Counted from the first letter of the stretch, positions 53,821 through 63,259 are shown. The stretch: 64,000 nt of DNA from Paracoccaceae bacterium (GCA_014872815.1 WKFK01000012.1:186001-250000), one strand, 5' to 3'. Notes: generated by a model not told the origin, from the letters alone. Numbers and translations are program-made.

Positions 53821-56223
53821 TCAGTGCGCAGTCGCGCCCGCCGCCTCGTCTTTCTTGAGCTTCGCCGCTGCCGCTTCTTCCGCAGCCTCGTCCCACTCAA
53901 TCGCTTCCGGCTCTTCGGTCAGCGCCAGCTTCAGCACTTCAGAGACGTGCTTCACCGCGATGATCTCCAGACCGTCTTTCACGTTGTCCGGGATATCCGC
54001 CAGATCCTTCTCGTTCTCCTGCGGGATCAGCACCGTCTTGATGCCGCCACGCAGCGCTGCCAGCAGCTTCTCTTTCAGACCACCAATTGGCATCGCATTG
54101 CCACGCAGGGACACCTCGCCGGTCATCGCAATGTCTTTGCGCACCGGAATACCGGTCAGCACAGAGACAATCGATGTCACCATCGCTAGGCCAGCCGACG
54201 GGCCATCCTTCGGCGTTGCGCCATCCGGCACGTGCACGTGGATGTCGATCTTGTCAAACACGGTTGGCTTCACGCCAATCTGCGGCGAAATAGACCGCAC
54301 GTAAGAAGACGCCGCATCAATCGACTCCTTCATCACGTCACCGAGCTTACCAGTGGTCTTCATGCGGCCCTTGCCGGGCAGCTTCAGACCTTCGATGTGC
54401 AACAGATCACCACCAACCGAAGTCCAGGCCAGACCGGTGACAACACCCACCTGGTTCTCTTCCTCAGCAAGGCCATAGCGGAACTTCTTCACACCCAGAA
54501 AATCATCCAGATTGTCCGGGGTCACAGAAACCGTATCCGCATCGCCTTTGACAATCTTGGTGACTGCCTTCCGGGTCAGCTTCGCCAGCTCACGCTCAAG
54601 GTTCCGCACGCCCGCTTCTCGGGTATAGGTCCGCACAATCTCCTGAATGGCTTCGTCCGACACTTCGAACTCGCCTTTCTTCAGACCGTGATTTTTAACC
54701 TGCTTGTCGATCAGGTGCTGACGCGCAATCTCACGCTTTTCGTCCTCGGTGTAACCCGCCAGCGAGATGATCTCCATCCGGTCCAGCAATGGTCCCGGCA
54801 TGTTGTAGGAGTTCGCTGTGGTCAGGAACATCACGTTAGACAGGTCGTATTCCACCTCAAGGTAGTGATCCACAAACGTGCCGTTCTGCTCCGGATCTAG
54901 CACCTCAAGCATTGCGGACGCGGGATCGCCCCGGAAGTCCTGCCCCATCTTGTCGATTTCATCGAGCAAGATCAGAGGGTTGGTGGTCTTCGCCTTTTTC
55001 AGCGCCTGAATGATCTTACCCGGCATGGAGCCAATGTAAGTCCGACGGTGACCCCGGATTTCGCTCTCATCGCGCACACCACCAAGGCTGATACGAATGA
55101 ACTCACGACCGGTCGCTTTCGCCACGGATTTACCCAGCGAGGTTTTACCCACACCTGGAGGGCCAACAAGGCACAGGATCGGGCCTTTCAGCTTGGAAGA
55201 GCGCTGCTGCACCGCAAGGTATTCCACAATGCGCTCTTTGACCTTCTCCAGACCATAGTGATCCGTGTCCAGCACCTCTTGCGCCCGGCCCAGATCTTTT
55301 TTCACGCGGCCACGCTTGCCCCATGGAATGGACAGCATCCAATCCAAATAGTTGCGCACAACCGTCGCTTCGGCAGACATCGGGCTCATGTTCTTGAGCT
55401 TCTTCAGCTCGCCCTCTGCCTTCTCCTTGGCTTCTTTGGACAGCTTGGTCTTGGAGATTTTTTCCTCGAGCTCGGCAATTTCGCCTTCGCCCTCTTCTCC
55501 GTCGCCAAGCTCCTTCTGAATGGCCTTCATCTGCTCATTCAGATAGTACTCGCGCTGGGTCTTCTCCATCTGCGATTTCACGCGCGTCTTGATCTTCTTC
55601 TCGACCTTCAGCACGCTCATTTCGCCCTGCATCAGGCCATAAACCTTCTCCAGACGCTCGCTCACGGACAGCGTTTCCAGAAGCTCCTGCTTCTCGTTCA
55701 CTTCAATGCCCAGATGACCGGCCACAAGATCGGCGAGACGCGCAGGCTCGCTGGCTTCTTCAACCGCGCTCAGCGCCTCTTCCGGAATGTTCTTTTTAAC
55801 CTTGGCATAGCGCTCAAACTCGTCGCCAACAGAGCGCAACAGCGCTTCGATGGTGGCGGCGTCACCCGGCATCTCGTCCAGATGCTCGGCACGCGCTTCA
55901 AAGAAGTCGTCGTTTTCCAGGAAGTCGGTGATGGTCACACGGCTCTGGCCTTCGACCAGCACCTTCACGGTGCCATCTGGCAGTTTCAGCAGCTGCAGCA
56001 CATTGGCCAGCACGCCAGTGCGGTAGATGCCATCAATGTTTGGATCGTCATCCGCCGGATCAACCTGGCTGGACAACAGGATTTGCTTGTCATCGGCCAT
56101 CACCTCTTCGAGCGCGCGGACCGATTTTTCCCGGCCGACAAACAGCGGAACGATCATATGTGGGAAAACCACAATATCGCGCAGCGGCAGCACAGGATAA
56201 GATGTGTTGAGGGGCTCAGTCAT
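53821..56223 (-). CDS. lon: ATP-dependent protease Lon
   Basis: Lon degrades damaged and regulatory proteins. The 800-residue protein has the N-terminal LON substrate domain (YPVLPLRDIVVFPHMIVPLFVGR), a long coiled-coil section (MEKTQREYYLNEQMKAIQKELG), the AAA+ domain with Walker A GPPGVGKTS and sensor residues, and the C-terminal protease domain with the Ser/Lys dyad in DGPSAGLAM and GGLKEKLLAA. The ATG at 56223 is used; a few codons further upstream are open. A heat-shock-type promoter lies 80-110 bp upstream. Confidence 0.97.
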   Translation of the reverse strand: MTEPLNTSYPVLPLRDIVVFPHMIVPLFVGREKSVRALEEVMADDKQILLSSQVDPADDDPNIDGIYRTGVLANVLQLLKLPDGTVKVLVEGQSRVTITDFLENDDFFEARAEHLDEMPGDAATIEALLRSVGDEFERYAKVKKNIPEEALSAVEEASEPARLADLVAGHLGIEVNEKQELLETLSVSERLEKVYGLMQGEMSVLKVEKKIKTRVKSQMEKTQREYYLNEQMKAIQKELGDGEEGEGEIAELEEKISKTKLSKEAKEKAEGELKKLKNMSPMSAEATVVRNYLDWMLSIPWGKRGRVKKDLGRAQEVLDTDHYGLEKVKERIVEYLAVQQRSSKLKGPILCLVGPPGVGKTSLGKSVAKATGREFIRISLGGVRDESEIRGHRRTYIGSMPGKIIQALKKAKTTNPLILLDEIDKMGQDFRGDPASAMLEVLDPEQNGTFVDHYLEVEYDLSNVMFLTTANSYNMPGPLLDRMEIISLAGYTEDEKREIARQHLIDKQVKNHGLKKGEFEVSDEAIQEIVRTYTREAGVRNLERELAKLTRKAVTKIVKGDADTVSVTPDNLDDFLGVKKFRYGLAEEENQVGVVTGLAWTSVGGDLLHIEGLKLPGKGRMKTTGKLGDVMKESIDAASSYVRSISPQIGVKPTVFDKIDIHVHVPDGATPKDGPSAGLAMVTSIVSVLTGIPVRKDIAMTGEVSLRGNAMPIGGLKEKLLAALRGGIKTVLIPQENEKDLADIPDNVKDGLEIIAVKHVSEVLKLALTEEPEAIEWDEAAEEAAAAKLKKDEAAGATAH

Positions 56224-56304
56224 GAGTATTCCTTGTTCTAGCAAAGCGACACTGGTCCCACATGTGGCAACCGTCTGGTCCCTTTCCGTTTCCTCGGCTT
56301 ATTG

Positions 56305-56333
56305 ATTTGGGGAGCCTCTTCCCCGCTTTCAAC
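56305..56333 (-). promoter_or_regulatory. Heat-shock (RpoH-type) promoter of lon
   Basis: On the minus strand GTTGAAA, a 14-bp spacer and CCCCAAAT closely follow the sigma-32 consensus CTTGAAA-N13-15-CCCCATAT. It lies 82-110 bp upstream of the lon ATG. The rest of the 400 bp gap (56224-56621) holds no convincing gene. Confidence 0.65.
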
Positions 56334-56621
56334 GGCATTTTGTTGGTTGGACCACACAATGCCTTTACAGAACGTGAGGAACAAGGCAGGAAACCGCGAT
56401 TTGGCGAAATATTTGTCAGAAACGCGCCAGGCCCTTTGCCATCAAAACCCTCTCAACGACTGATCTCCTTTGAAGATACAAGTCATAGGCGCAAAAGGAC
56501 CAACCGCTTAGTGGAAAACACCTAGAAAGAACTCTAATGACGTCATTAATCAACTTTTAGATGTTCGCAGCTATCCCGCTAAAGCAGATTGACACCAACA
56601 AACACCACCATAGGACGTAGT

Positions 56622-57140
56622 ATGACTAGAACTTTCGCCCTGATCGCTGTAGGGGCAATGCTCTCCGGCTGCATGAAACTTGCTCCAATTGAAACACCGC
56701 CGCAACAGGTGACATTCGCTTCAAAAAGCGCCGCGAGCAAACCCAAAGAACTTCAACAAACGGAGATCAGAACAGTTGCTTCCAGCACGCCGGGCAAAGC
56801 GGCAGACAAGGAAATCCTTGGGGCGAAATGCAGACTTCAGAGTGAAGGCTACACAGCGAATATTGTAACACCCACTTATGTTATGCTGCCGGTGTATACG
56901 GGGCGATCCAGCCCCATGACCATGACCTGCCAGGGCGACGGCTCCAAGGTTGCCAAAACCTACAACCAACAAAACTTGACCCTACAACGCATTCAGCAGA
57001 CGCAGGACACCTCCGGTTCAGTGATCGGCATCCTAGTAACCGCCGCGGCCAAAGGCGTGATCAAAAGCACGCGCAATCCGCTCAAGGATGAGTTTGGCTT
57101 TGGCAACAGCATCGCCCTGAACATGAGCAACGCTCAATGA
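56622..57140 (+). CDS. Predicted lipoprotein, unknown function
   Basis: The 172-residue protein has a lipoprotein signal (MTRTFALIAVGAMLSGC) with lipobox LSGC. The mature part has a Ser/Lys-rich linker, then a domain with CRLQSEGYTANIVTPTYVMLPVYTGRSSPMTMTCQGDG (two cysteines that may form a disulfide), and a small hydrophobic GSVIGILVTAAAKGVIKSTRNP segment. AGGACGTAGT precedes the ATG. Its stop overlaps the start of the next lipoprotein gene by ATGA, so the two are probably partners in the envelope. Confidence 0.82.
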   Translation: MTRTFALIAVGAMLSGCMKLAPIETPPQQVTFASKSAASKPKELQQTEIRTVASSTPGKAADKEILGAKCRLQSEGYTANIVTPTYVMLPVYTGRSSPMTMTCQGDGSKVAKTYNQQNLTLQRIQQTQDTSGSVIGILVTAAAKGVIKSTRNPLKDEFGFGNSIALNMSNAQ

Positions 57141-57553
57141 GCGTTTGCCTCAAGACGATAGCCCCCCTTTTGGGGTTGGTTGGGACAGTGGCTTGCACCC
57201 CCACGTATCAAGCGCCAGCAGAATCTGTCGCCTTTCGTTCGTCTGGTTCAAGCACAGCTCAAACCTCGGAAACAGTTTACGTCAAAGCCTACTACAAATC
57301 GAAGGTGGCCATGACGGAAATCAACATCGCATCCTGCGAGGCAACTATGGGGTCGCGACGTGTGACCTTTACGGTGCCGCGCAAGTTTGAGGTACCAGTT
57401 TCAGTAGCCGCACCAGAACCCATACACATCGCATGTCAGGCCGATATTGGAGCTGGGCAAGTGACGGCAAACCAAACAGTCACCGGCATGCCTGCTGGCC
57501 AAACCGGCAACAGGCGTTACCCAGAGGTGATCAAAATCGTGTTCTATCAGTAA
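57137..57553 (+). CDS. Predicted lipoprotein, partner of upstream gene
   Basis: The 138-residue product has a signal peptide ending LVGTVAC, a possible lipobox, followed by a mature part rich in threonine and serine and a domain with SCEATMGSRRVTFTVPRKFEVPVSVAAPEPIHIACQADIGAGQ. The arrangement of two cysteines around a strand-rich region resembles the upstream lipoprotein, so the two may be distant relatives. Overlap with the upstream gene (ATGA) shows coupling. A strong terminator follows. I assign no function. Confidence 0.8.
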   Translation: MSVCLKTIAPLLGLVGTVACTPTYQAPAESVAFRSSGSSTAQTSETVYVKAYYKSKVAMTEINIASCEATMGSRRVTFTVPRKFEVPVSVAAPEPIHIACQADIGAGQVTANQTVTGMPAGQTGNRRYPEVIKIVFYQ

Positions 57554-57558
57554 ACTCA

Positions 57559-57585
57559 AAACGGGGACGTAACACGTCCCCGTTT
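57559..57585 (+). terminator. Terminator of lipoprotein pair
   Basis: A 12-bp stem AAACGGGGACGT / ACGTCCCCGTTT with a 3-nt loop; the T-run is short (TTTCCC) on this strand. Confidence 0.72.
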
Positions 57586-57636
57586 CCCATTTCTGTTGCG
57601 TCTTCTGCAAGTCTGCATCAAAGCCACAGTTGGCCT

Positions 57637-58203
57637 CTACTTGGAAAACACCAGCTGCCGGATCGCCGCGCCTGTCGCCGGACCACTCAGCCGCCCCACG
57701 GTCACGCCCTGCATCAGTTCGTCGCTGATCACAAACAGGAACAGATCAAAATCCACCGTACCGCCCTGCTCAGGATAGCTGCCACTGGCGTGCAATCGCG
57801 GCACCGTTTGCACGTCACAGCCGATCAGCACCGAAATCTCTTCGATGGTGAGAATATCCCCATCCTCAAGCGGGCTGTTGTGGGCGATCTCATAGCGCCA
57901 GTTTTCGCCCACATACCGCGTCACGGGATACTCCCCGCCAATATCGGTCGACGTGATGCGCCAGCCAATGCCTTCGGCGTCGATTTTGGCATCCGACAAA
58001 ACACGCGGCGGGATAAACATCGGCTTGCCATTGATCACCGCCTTGCCAGCGGTGCTTTCCACCTTCCAGGTGCCCACAATCGCATCTTGCAGCAGAGCCT
58101 CTGTGTCGCCCTCCGACAGGTCACAAAACTCTGTTGCCAGCGCCGGCGCCGCCAAGAGACCAGCCAAAACTCCGGCCCACAGGCCCTTTCCAATCCATGT
58201 CAT
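57637..58203 (-). CDS. Secreted protein, unknown function (paralogue pair A)
   Basis: The 188-residue protein has a Sec signal peptide (WIGKGLWAGVLAGLLAAPALA). The mature part starts TEFCDLSEGD, and a second cysteine in LIGCDVQTVPRL near the middle suggests a disulfide. GTWKVESTAG and the strand-rich layout recall lipocalin-like or DUF-type binding proteins, without a firm match. It shares the order of signal peptide, FC, GxW, C-x-(V/L)P(R/Q)L and GGTV with the next upstream gene, so the two are probably ancient duplicates in one operon with tgt. Confidence 0.75.
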   Translation of the reverse strand: MTWIGKGLWAGVLAGLLAAPALATEFCDLSEGDTEALLQDAIVGTWKVESTAGKAVINGKPMFIPPRVLSDAKIDAEGIGWRITSTDIGGEYPVTRYVGENWRYEIAHNSPLEDGDILTIEEISVLIGCDVQTVPRLHASGSYPEQGGTVDFDLFLFVISDELMQGVTVGRLSGPATGAAIRQLVFSK

Positions 58204-58279
58204 CAATCTCGTCCTTCAAATGGTAGACACGACCGACGCGCGAAAATACACGCGCCGTCTCTCGTGCTCACCTTACGGA

Positions 58280-58831
58280 TCACTCCGCAGGACGCAACAA
58301 CACCGTTTCAGTCATGAAAAGCACCGTTTCGTCGCTTTTGAGGGTCAACTCATAAATCTCCAGCACACGGTCGTCAAAATACGGCACCAAGGTGATTGTG
58401 CCAAACACCGTGACACCACCTTCAAACTCCGGCAGGTCGATCTGCAACTGCGGCAGGTCCTCCGGCCCGCACTGCGTGTCGCTTACCACATCCGCCAAAT
58501 CCGCGCGCTCTGTGGTGTCCAGCACGTCATCCACACGGTCCACGTCATAGGGCTTCGGGTCCGCCCAGCGCAGCGCGACGTCCTCGCCCATTATGCTGTC
58601 CACAAAGCCGGAGTAGTATTGCCCATTGGCATCGATCTCCGTGGCAAACACCCGCGCGGGCCGCACAAATGACGTGGTGCTTCCCTCGACCGACGTACTG
58701 CCTTCGCGCACCCAACTGCCCGCCAACCGCTCATAAACCACGGCCGGATCACTGACCCCGCAAAACCCATCCGCCACTGCCGCTACAGGCGCCAAAGCGG
58801 CCACAGCCGCTGCCATCAAAAACCGTTTCAT
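58280..58831 (-). CDS. Secreted protein, unknown function (paralogue pair B)
   Basis: The 183-residue protein has a Sec signal peptide (MKRFLMAAAVAALAPVAAVA) and begins DGFCGVSDPAVV. GSWVREGST, a second cysteine in DTQCGPEDLPQLQIDLPEFEGGVTVFGTITL and a C-terminal MTETVLLRPAE follow. It resembles the gene downstream at 57637..58203 in layout. There is no catalytic motif. It lies 11 bp downstream of tgt on the same strand, so all three are probably cotranscribed. Confidence 0.75.
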   Translation of the reverse strand: MKRFLMAAAVAALAPVAAVADGFCGVSDPAVVYERLAGSWVREGSTSVEGSTTSFVRPARVFATEIDANGQYYSGFVDSIMGEDVALRWADPKPYDVDRVDDVLDTTERADLADVVSDTQCGPEDLPQLQIDLPEFEGGVTVFGTITLVPYFDDRVLEIYELTLKSDETVLFMTETVLLRPAE

Positions 58832-58842
58832 CGCCAGTCTCC

Positions 58843-59973
58843 TTACAGCGGCTCTATATCGCCCTGCGCGCGCATCGCATGGAACTCATTTTCCCAGGCC
58901 TCAAACGTGCCCGCCGCAATGGCATCGCGCATCTCCTGCATGATCTGCTGGAAGTAATGCAGGTTGTGCCAGGTCAGCAGCATGCCGGAAATCATCTCAT
59001 TGCTGCGGAACACATGATGCAAATAGGCCCGCGAATAGTTGGAACACGCCGGGCAAGTACAGCTCTCATCCAAGGGGCGCGGATCATCCGCATGGCGCGC
59101 GTTTTTGATGTTCACCACGCCACGCCGCGTGAACACTTGCCCCGTCCGCCCTGACCGGCTTGGCAACACGCAATCCATCATGTCGATGCCGCGCTTCACC
59201 GCCCCAACGATGTCATCCGGCTTGCCCACGCCCATCAGGTACCGCGGCTTGTCCACAGGCAACATGTCCGGCGCGTAATCCAAACAGCCAAACATCTTCT
59301 CTTGGCCTTCGCCAACCGCGAGACCACCCACGGCATAGCCATCAAAGCCAATCTCCTTGAGCGCCTCGGCACTCTCTTCACGGAAGTCCTGCTCCAGCCC
59401 GCCCTGCTGAATGCCAAACAGCGCATGCCCCGGCCGATCGCCAAAGGCATCACGCGAGCGCTGCGCCCAGCGCATCGACAGCCGCATGCTCTCCGCAATC
59501 CTGTCCCGATCCGCCGGCAGCGCCGGACATTCGTCAAAACACATGACAATGTCACTGCCGAGCAGCTTCTGGATCTCCATCGACCGCTCCGGCGTCAGCG
59601 AATGTTTGGATCCGTCAATGTGGCTCTTAAAGGTCACGCCTTTCTCGGTCAGCTTGCGCAAATCGGCGAGGCTCATCACCTGAAACCCGCCGCTGTCCGT
59701 CAGAATGGGCCGCTCCCAATTCATGAACTTGTGCAAACCGCCCAACCGGTCAATCCGCTCTGCTGTAGGGCGCAGCATCAGGTGGTAAGTGTTGCCCAGC
59801 AGAATATCCGCCCCGGTGGCACGCACACTTTCCGGCATCATTGCCTTCACGGTCGCCGCCGTGCCCACCGGCATAAATGCAGGTGTACGGATGTCGCCGC
59901 GCGGCGTATTGATCACCCCGGTACGGGCTTTGCCATCGGTGGCATGCAGCGAAAACGAAAACTTTTCAGACAT
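58843..59973 (-). CDS. tgt: tRNA-guanine transglycosylase (queuine/preQ1)
   Basis: Tgt exchanges guanine-34 for preQ1 in tRNAs for Tyr, His, Asn and Asp on the route to queuosine. The 376-residue protein has the active-site Asp in [17 protein letters not shown], the second Asp in [13 protein letters not shown] region after [12 protein letters not shown], and the zinc site [17 protein letters not shown]. The frame from the ATG at 59973 gives the usual N-terminus ([15 protein letters not shown]). It is divergent from the SPFH gene. The tRNA-Asp genes in this window are among its substrates. Confidence 0.96.
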   Translation of the reverse strand: MSEKFSFSLHATDGKARTGVINTPRGDIRTPAFMPVGTAATVKAMMPESVRATGADILLGNTYHLMLRPTAERIDRLGGLHKFMNWERPILTDSGGFQVMSLADLRKLTEKGVTFKSHIDGSKHSLTPERSMEIQKLLGSDIVMCFDECPALPADRDRIAESMRLSMRWAQRSRDAFGDRPGHALFGIQQGGLEQDFREESAEALKEIGFDGYAVGGLAVGEGQEKMFGCLDYAPDMLPVDKPRYLMGVGKPDDIVGAVKRGIDMMDCVLPSRSGRTGQVFTRRGVVNIKNARHADDPRPLDESCTCPACSNYSRAYLHHVFRSNEMISGMLLTWHNLHYFQQIMQEMRDAIAAGTFEAWENEFHAMRAQGDIEPL

Positions 59974-60103
59974 CTGAGACCTTCATCGGGGAGTTTGCGC
60001 AAAATTTCCCCCTCCTTACGCCGAACCAAGTAACTTGTAAAACACGCCAATGTGACCATATTCCAACCCATAGATAACAAACACTTTCTGGGGAGAGAGC
60101 ATA

Positions 60104-60988
60104 ATGAGCGAAGACCTGATCTTCTCGTTACTATCTGAAAACATCGTGATCCTACTGGCCGCAGTCTTCTTGATTGTGGTGGTTCTGAAAGGCGTGCGCA
60201 TCGTACCGCAATCAGAAAAACACGTGGTGGAGCGCTTTGGCCGCCTGCACTCGGTGCTTGGGCCTGGCATCAACTTTGTGGTGCCGTTTCTGGACGTGGT
60301 GCGCCACCAGATTTCTATTCTGGAACGCCAACTGCCCAACGCCACCCAAGACGCCATCACCAAAGACAACGTGCTGGTGCAAATCGACACCTCCGTCTTC
60401 TATCGCATTCTGGAGCCGGAAAAGACCGTGTACCGCATCCGCGACGTGGACGGTGCCATCGCCACCACTGTAGCTGGTATCGTGCGGGCTGAAATTGGTA
60501 AAATGGACCTCGACGAGGTGCAATCCAACCGCGCCAGCCTGATCAGCTCGATTCAGACCAGTGTAGAAACCGCCGTGGATGACTGGGGCATCGAAGTGAC
60601 CCGCGCCGAAATCCTCGACGTGAATCTCGACCAGGCCACCCGCGACGCCATGCTGCAACAGCTCAACGCCGAACGCGCCCGCCGTGCACAGGTGACCGAA
60701 GCCGAAGGCCAAAAGCGCGCGGTCGAGCTGCAAGCGGATGCTGAACTCTATGCGGCAGAGCAAACCGCCAAAGCCCGCCGCATTGAGGCCGAGGCCGAAG
60801 CCTACGCCACCGGCGTTGTCGCAGAAGCGATCAAAAACAACGGCATCGAGGCTGCGCAATATCAAGTTGCTCTGAAACAGGTAGAGTCTCTGAACGCGCT
60901 TGGCCAAGGCGACGGCAAGCAAACCATTGTCCTGCCCGCCGCCGCACTCGAAGCCTTTGGCGACGCCTTCAAACTGCTGAAAGGATAA
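60104..60988 (+). CDS. SPFH-domain (stomatin/QmcA-like) membrane protein
   Basis: The 294-residue protein has one N-terminal membrane helix (IVILLAAVFLIVVVLKGV), an SPFH domain (IVPQSEKHVVERFGRLHSVLGPGINFVVPFLDVVRHQISILERQLP through DWGIEVTRAEILDVNLD), and a long coiled-coil tail (ARRAQVTEAEGQKRAVELQADAELYAAEQTAKARRIEAEAEAYATG). Such proteins form rings or microdomains in the membrane and hold partner proteins such as proteases. GGGGAGAGAGC precedes the ATG. It is followed after 3 bp by an NfeD gene, the standard partner. Confidence 0.93.
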   Translation: MSEDLIFSLLSENIVILLAAVFLIVVVLKGVRIVPQSEKHVVERFGRLHSVLGPGINFVVPFLDVVRHQISILERQLPNATQDAITKDNVLVQIDTSVFYRILEPEKTVYRIRDVDGAIATTVAGIVRAEIGKMDLDEVQSNRASLISSIQTSVETAVDDWGIEVTRAEILDVNLDQATRDAMLQQLNAERARRAQVTEAEGQKRAVELQADAELYAAEQTAKARRIEAEAEAYATGVVAEAIKNNGIEAAQYQVALKQVESLNALGQGDGKQTIVLPAAALEAFGDAFKLLKG

Positions 60989-60991
60989 CTC

Positions 60992-61267
60992 ATGACAGAC
61001 CTTCTGACAGTATGGTGGGTCTGGCTCGCAGCCGCACTTGTGCTGGCCATTCTCGAAGTGCTGGCCCCCGGCTTCATATTCCTCGGCTTCGCCATTGGCG
61101 CCGCCTTGGTTGGGGTCGCTCTGCTCGGCCCGCTACAACTCCTGTCGGTTCCAATGCTCTTGTTGGTGTTTGCCGCCCTTAGCCTCATTGCTTGGCTGGT
61201 TCTACGCAAGGTGTTTGCCCTCCCAAAAGGACAAGTCAAAACCTTCAACCACGACATCAACGATTGA
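60992..61267 (+). CDS. NfeD-family membrane protein
   Basis: The 91-residue protein is the short (NfeD1b-like) form: two or three hydrophobic helices (WWVWLAAALVLAILEVLAPGFIFLGFAIGAALVGVALL; LLSVPMLLLVFAALSLIAWLVL) with the conserved EVLAPGFIFLG, and a short cytoplasmic tail without a clear OB-fold domain. It works with the adjacent SPFH protein. The 3 bp gap shows they are translated together. Confidence 0.9.
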   Translation: MTDLLTVWWVWLAAALVLAILEVLAPGFIFLGFAIGAALVGVALLGPLQLLSVPMLLLVFAALSLIAWLVLRKVFALPKGQVKTFNHDIND

Positions 61268-61271
61268 AATA

Positions 61272-61302
61272 TTGCGTCAGGCACGTCCAATGCCTGACGC
61301 AA
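61272..61302. terminator. Stem-loop after the SPFH/NfeD operon
   Basis: A perfect 12-bp stem TTGCGTCAGGCA / TGCCTGACGCAA with a 7-nt loop lies 4 bp after the NfeD stop. No T-run follows on the plus strand (AAAA instead), so it may be an mRNA-stabilising or processing element. Confidence 0.6.
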
Positions 61303-61417
61303 AAAGCGCTGCAGAGCACACACCAAAGACAGCTGCCTAAAAATAACCCTAGAGCTGTCTTACACCCCCCCATCTCCAGCATGACGGTACCCACACTTTC
61401 TGTTCAGGGTGGGCTAC

Positions 61418-63259
61418 ATGTCGGGTACAAATTTACAAACCATAAATCGCGCTATCCACAGCAGCCGCCTCGCTTGGTATGGCTTGCTCTTGGTTCTCAT
61501 AGTTTTGGGGCTCCCGTTGATGAGCCTGCAGCACATCGACTTTTACGGCACCAACCGCGCGATCACTCTTCCTCTCACAGAAATCACCATACCAACGCAT
61601 CTCTACTTCTACGCAGCACCGCCTCTCGTGGCTGCCACTTACACAATATTACACCTCTCTCTTTTGCGCCTGTGGGCCGCGATCAGCTCCGCACCTTCAC
61701 AGATCAACGACACTGCGCTGGAAGATGCAATCTCGCTTTGGTTTGTTAGCGATCTAGGACTACGCTGCCGCGCTTGGCGACGGAAAGACGCTTGCGGCAA
61801 AGCCAAACCAATGATGCAAGCTCAGCTATTGCTGACAATTACTCTTGTTTGGTGTGGGGCCTGGGCCGTGCTCGGCGCATTCTGGTATCAATCACTCCCC
61901 GCACGTGACTTCACCCTGAGCCTTACCTCCGCCTTGTCCTTCATCGTGGCTCTTGGTTTTGGAATATCCAGTGCGACATACCTATGGCGGTCTATGAGTG
62001 CCGCTCCCAAGCCCCGTCTCTTCTCATGGATTACGCTAAGCCGGAAACTGATCGTCACGATTGTGGTGACAGCGGTATTCGCAAATCTTAGCTACCTCAT
62101 GACCGAAGGCGACCGCCGATCACTCGCCTCCCTCAATCTCTACAACGAAGACATCGTCGCCCGCCCCACCAACTGGGTCCCGTATGACATCGCCCGCCAA
62201 GATTTTCTCTTCACATGGTGCGCAACCCACGCCCCTGACTGTCAAAGAAACCCAGAGCCAAAAGCCTTCCGCGCAGCATGGCACCAACGTTTCTCCGCAC
62301 AACTTAGCACTCTTAAACGACCCGCATGGAGCAACCACAAACAAGCACGACCTGACTTCCGCAGTGCTGTTTTGCGGGACGCATTCCTACCCGCCATCAA
62401 CCTCGCAAGGGCGCAGCTGCAATGGGCGGATTTCAGCGGGGCACAAATGCATCGTGCGTACCTTCTCGGGGCACAAATGACCTTCGCGCGCCTGTCTGAC
62501 GCTCAAATGCAAGGCGCCGACCTCACCCGCGCAACCCTGCACAGCGCAAAACTTGTAGAAACTCAGCTTCAGGATGCCTCCCTTGAAAAGGCAGACCTAA
62601 GCCGGGCATTCCTGTTTGGCGTGTTTCTGCAACGAGCGAACTTCAAAGCGGCCAAACTGAACAACACAGACCTCCACAAATCACACTTGATGGAAGCAGA
62701 TTTCAGCGAAGCAGAACTGCATTTAGCGCAACTGAATCAATCTGACCTCACTTTCGCGAACTTTACCAACGCAGATCTTTTGGGTGCCGAACTTATTGAG
62801 TTGGATCTGACAGGTACGGATTTCAGTCAGGCACAACTGAGTTGGAGCCAGCTCATTGGATCGCGGGACACCCCCACCTCCTTGGAGCGAACCGACCTTA
62901 GGTCAAGCACCAACCAATGGGGGGCATTGCGGTTTGTTGATTTCCCGCAAGCCATGATTGATGAAAACACCGATTGGCGAACCGCGTTCTTTGACAGTTC
63001 CGTTGTGGTGCCTGATCACATGAAAGATCGCGTTGGCCATCCTTGTCTGTGGTCACAGATTACCCCTGATCCAGCCCCCCTCTCCGACGAAGCGTTTTAT
63101 GGACAATGGCGCGGATGGCTGTCACTTGATCCAGAATGGGAAGAGAAACTTTGGATTCGGCTTGTCCCTTCAAAATACAACGACATCCCCGCAATCCCGC
63201 CACCTGCCGACTGTAAATGGAGTGCCGATCCCCTACCGGACGCTGCCCTCGGCAACTAA
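61418..63259 (+). CDS. Membrane-anchored pentapeptide-repeat protein
   Basis: The 613-residue protein has four N-terminal membrane helices (LAWYGLLLVLIVLGLPLMSL; LYFYAAPPLVAATYTILHL; LLLTITLVWCGAWAVLGAFW; TSALSFIVALGFGISSATYLW) and a further helix near residue 210. After a soluble linker, a block of pentapeptide repeats of the A(D/N)LXX type runs from about residue 325 to 490 (GADLTRATLHSAKL; KADLSRAFLFGVFLQRANFKAAKLNNTDL; NADLLGAEL), forming a right-handed quadrilateral helix. The C-terminus is a separate tryptophan-rich part. The function is unknown. The ATG at 61418 has AGGGTGGG upstream; GTG at 61409 is possible. Confidence 0.85.
   Translation: MSGTNLQTINRAIHSSRLAWYGLLLVLIVLGLPLMSLQHIDFYGTNRAITLPLTEITIPTHLYFYAAPPLVAATYTILHLSLLRLWAAISSAPSQINDTALEDAISLWFVSDLGLRCRAWRRKDACGKAKPMMQAQLLLTITLVWCGAWAVLGAFWYQSLPARDFTLSLTSALSFIVALGFGISSATYLWRSMSAAPKPRLFSWITLSRKLIVTIVVTAVFANLSYLMTEGDRRSLASLNLYNEDIVARPTNWVPYDIARQDFLFTWCATHAPDCQRNPEPKAFRAAWHQRFSAQLSTLKRPAWSNHKQARPDFRSAVLRDAFLPAINLARAQLQWADFSGAQMHRAYLLGAQMTFARLSDAQMQGADLTRATLHSAKLVETQLQDASLEKADLSRAFLFGVFLQRANFKAAKLNNTDLHKSHLMEADFSEAELHLAQLNQSDLTFANFTNADLLGAELIELDLTGTDFSQAQLSWSQLIGSRDTPTSLERTDLRSSTNQWGALRFVDFPQAMIDENTDWRTAFFDSSVVVPDHMKDRVGHPCLWSQITPDPAPLSDEAFYGQWRGWLSLDPEWEEKLWIRLVPSKYNDIPAIPPPADCKWSADPLPDAALGN

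Noticed and set aside
56262-56525. An 87-codon frame between lon and the lipoprotein pair
   Set aside because: No ribosome site, unnatural composition, and it covers the lon promoter region.
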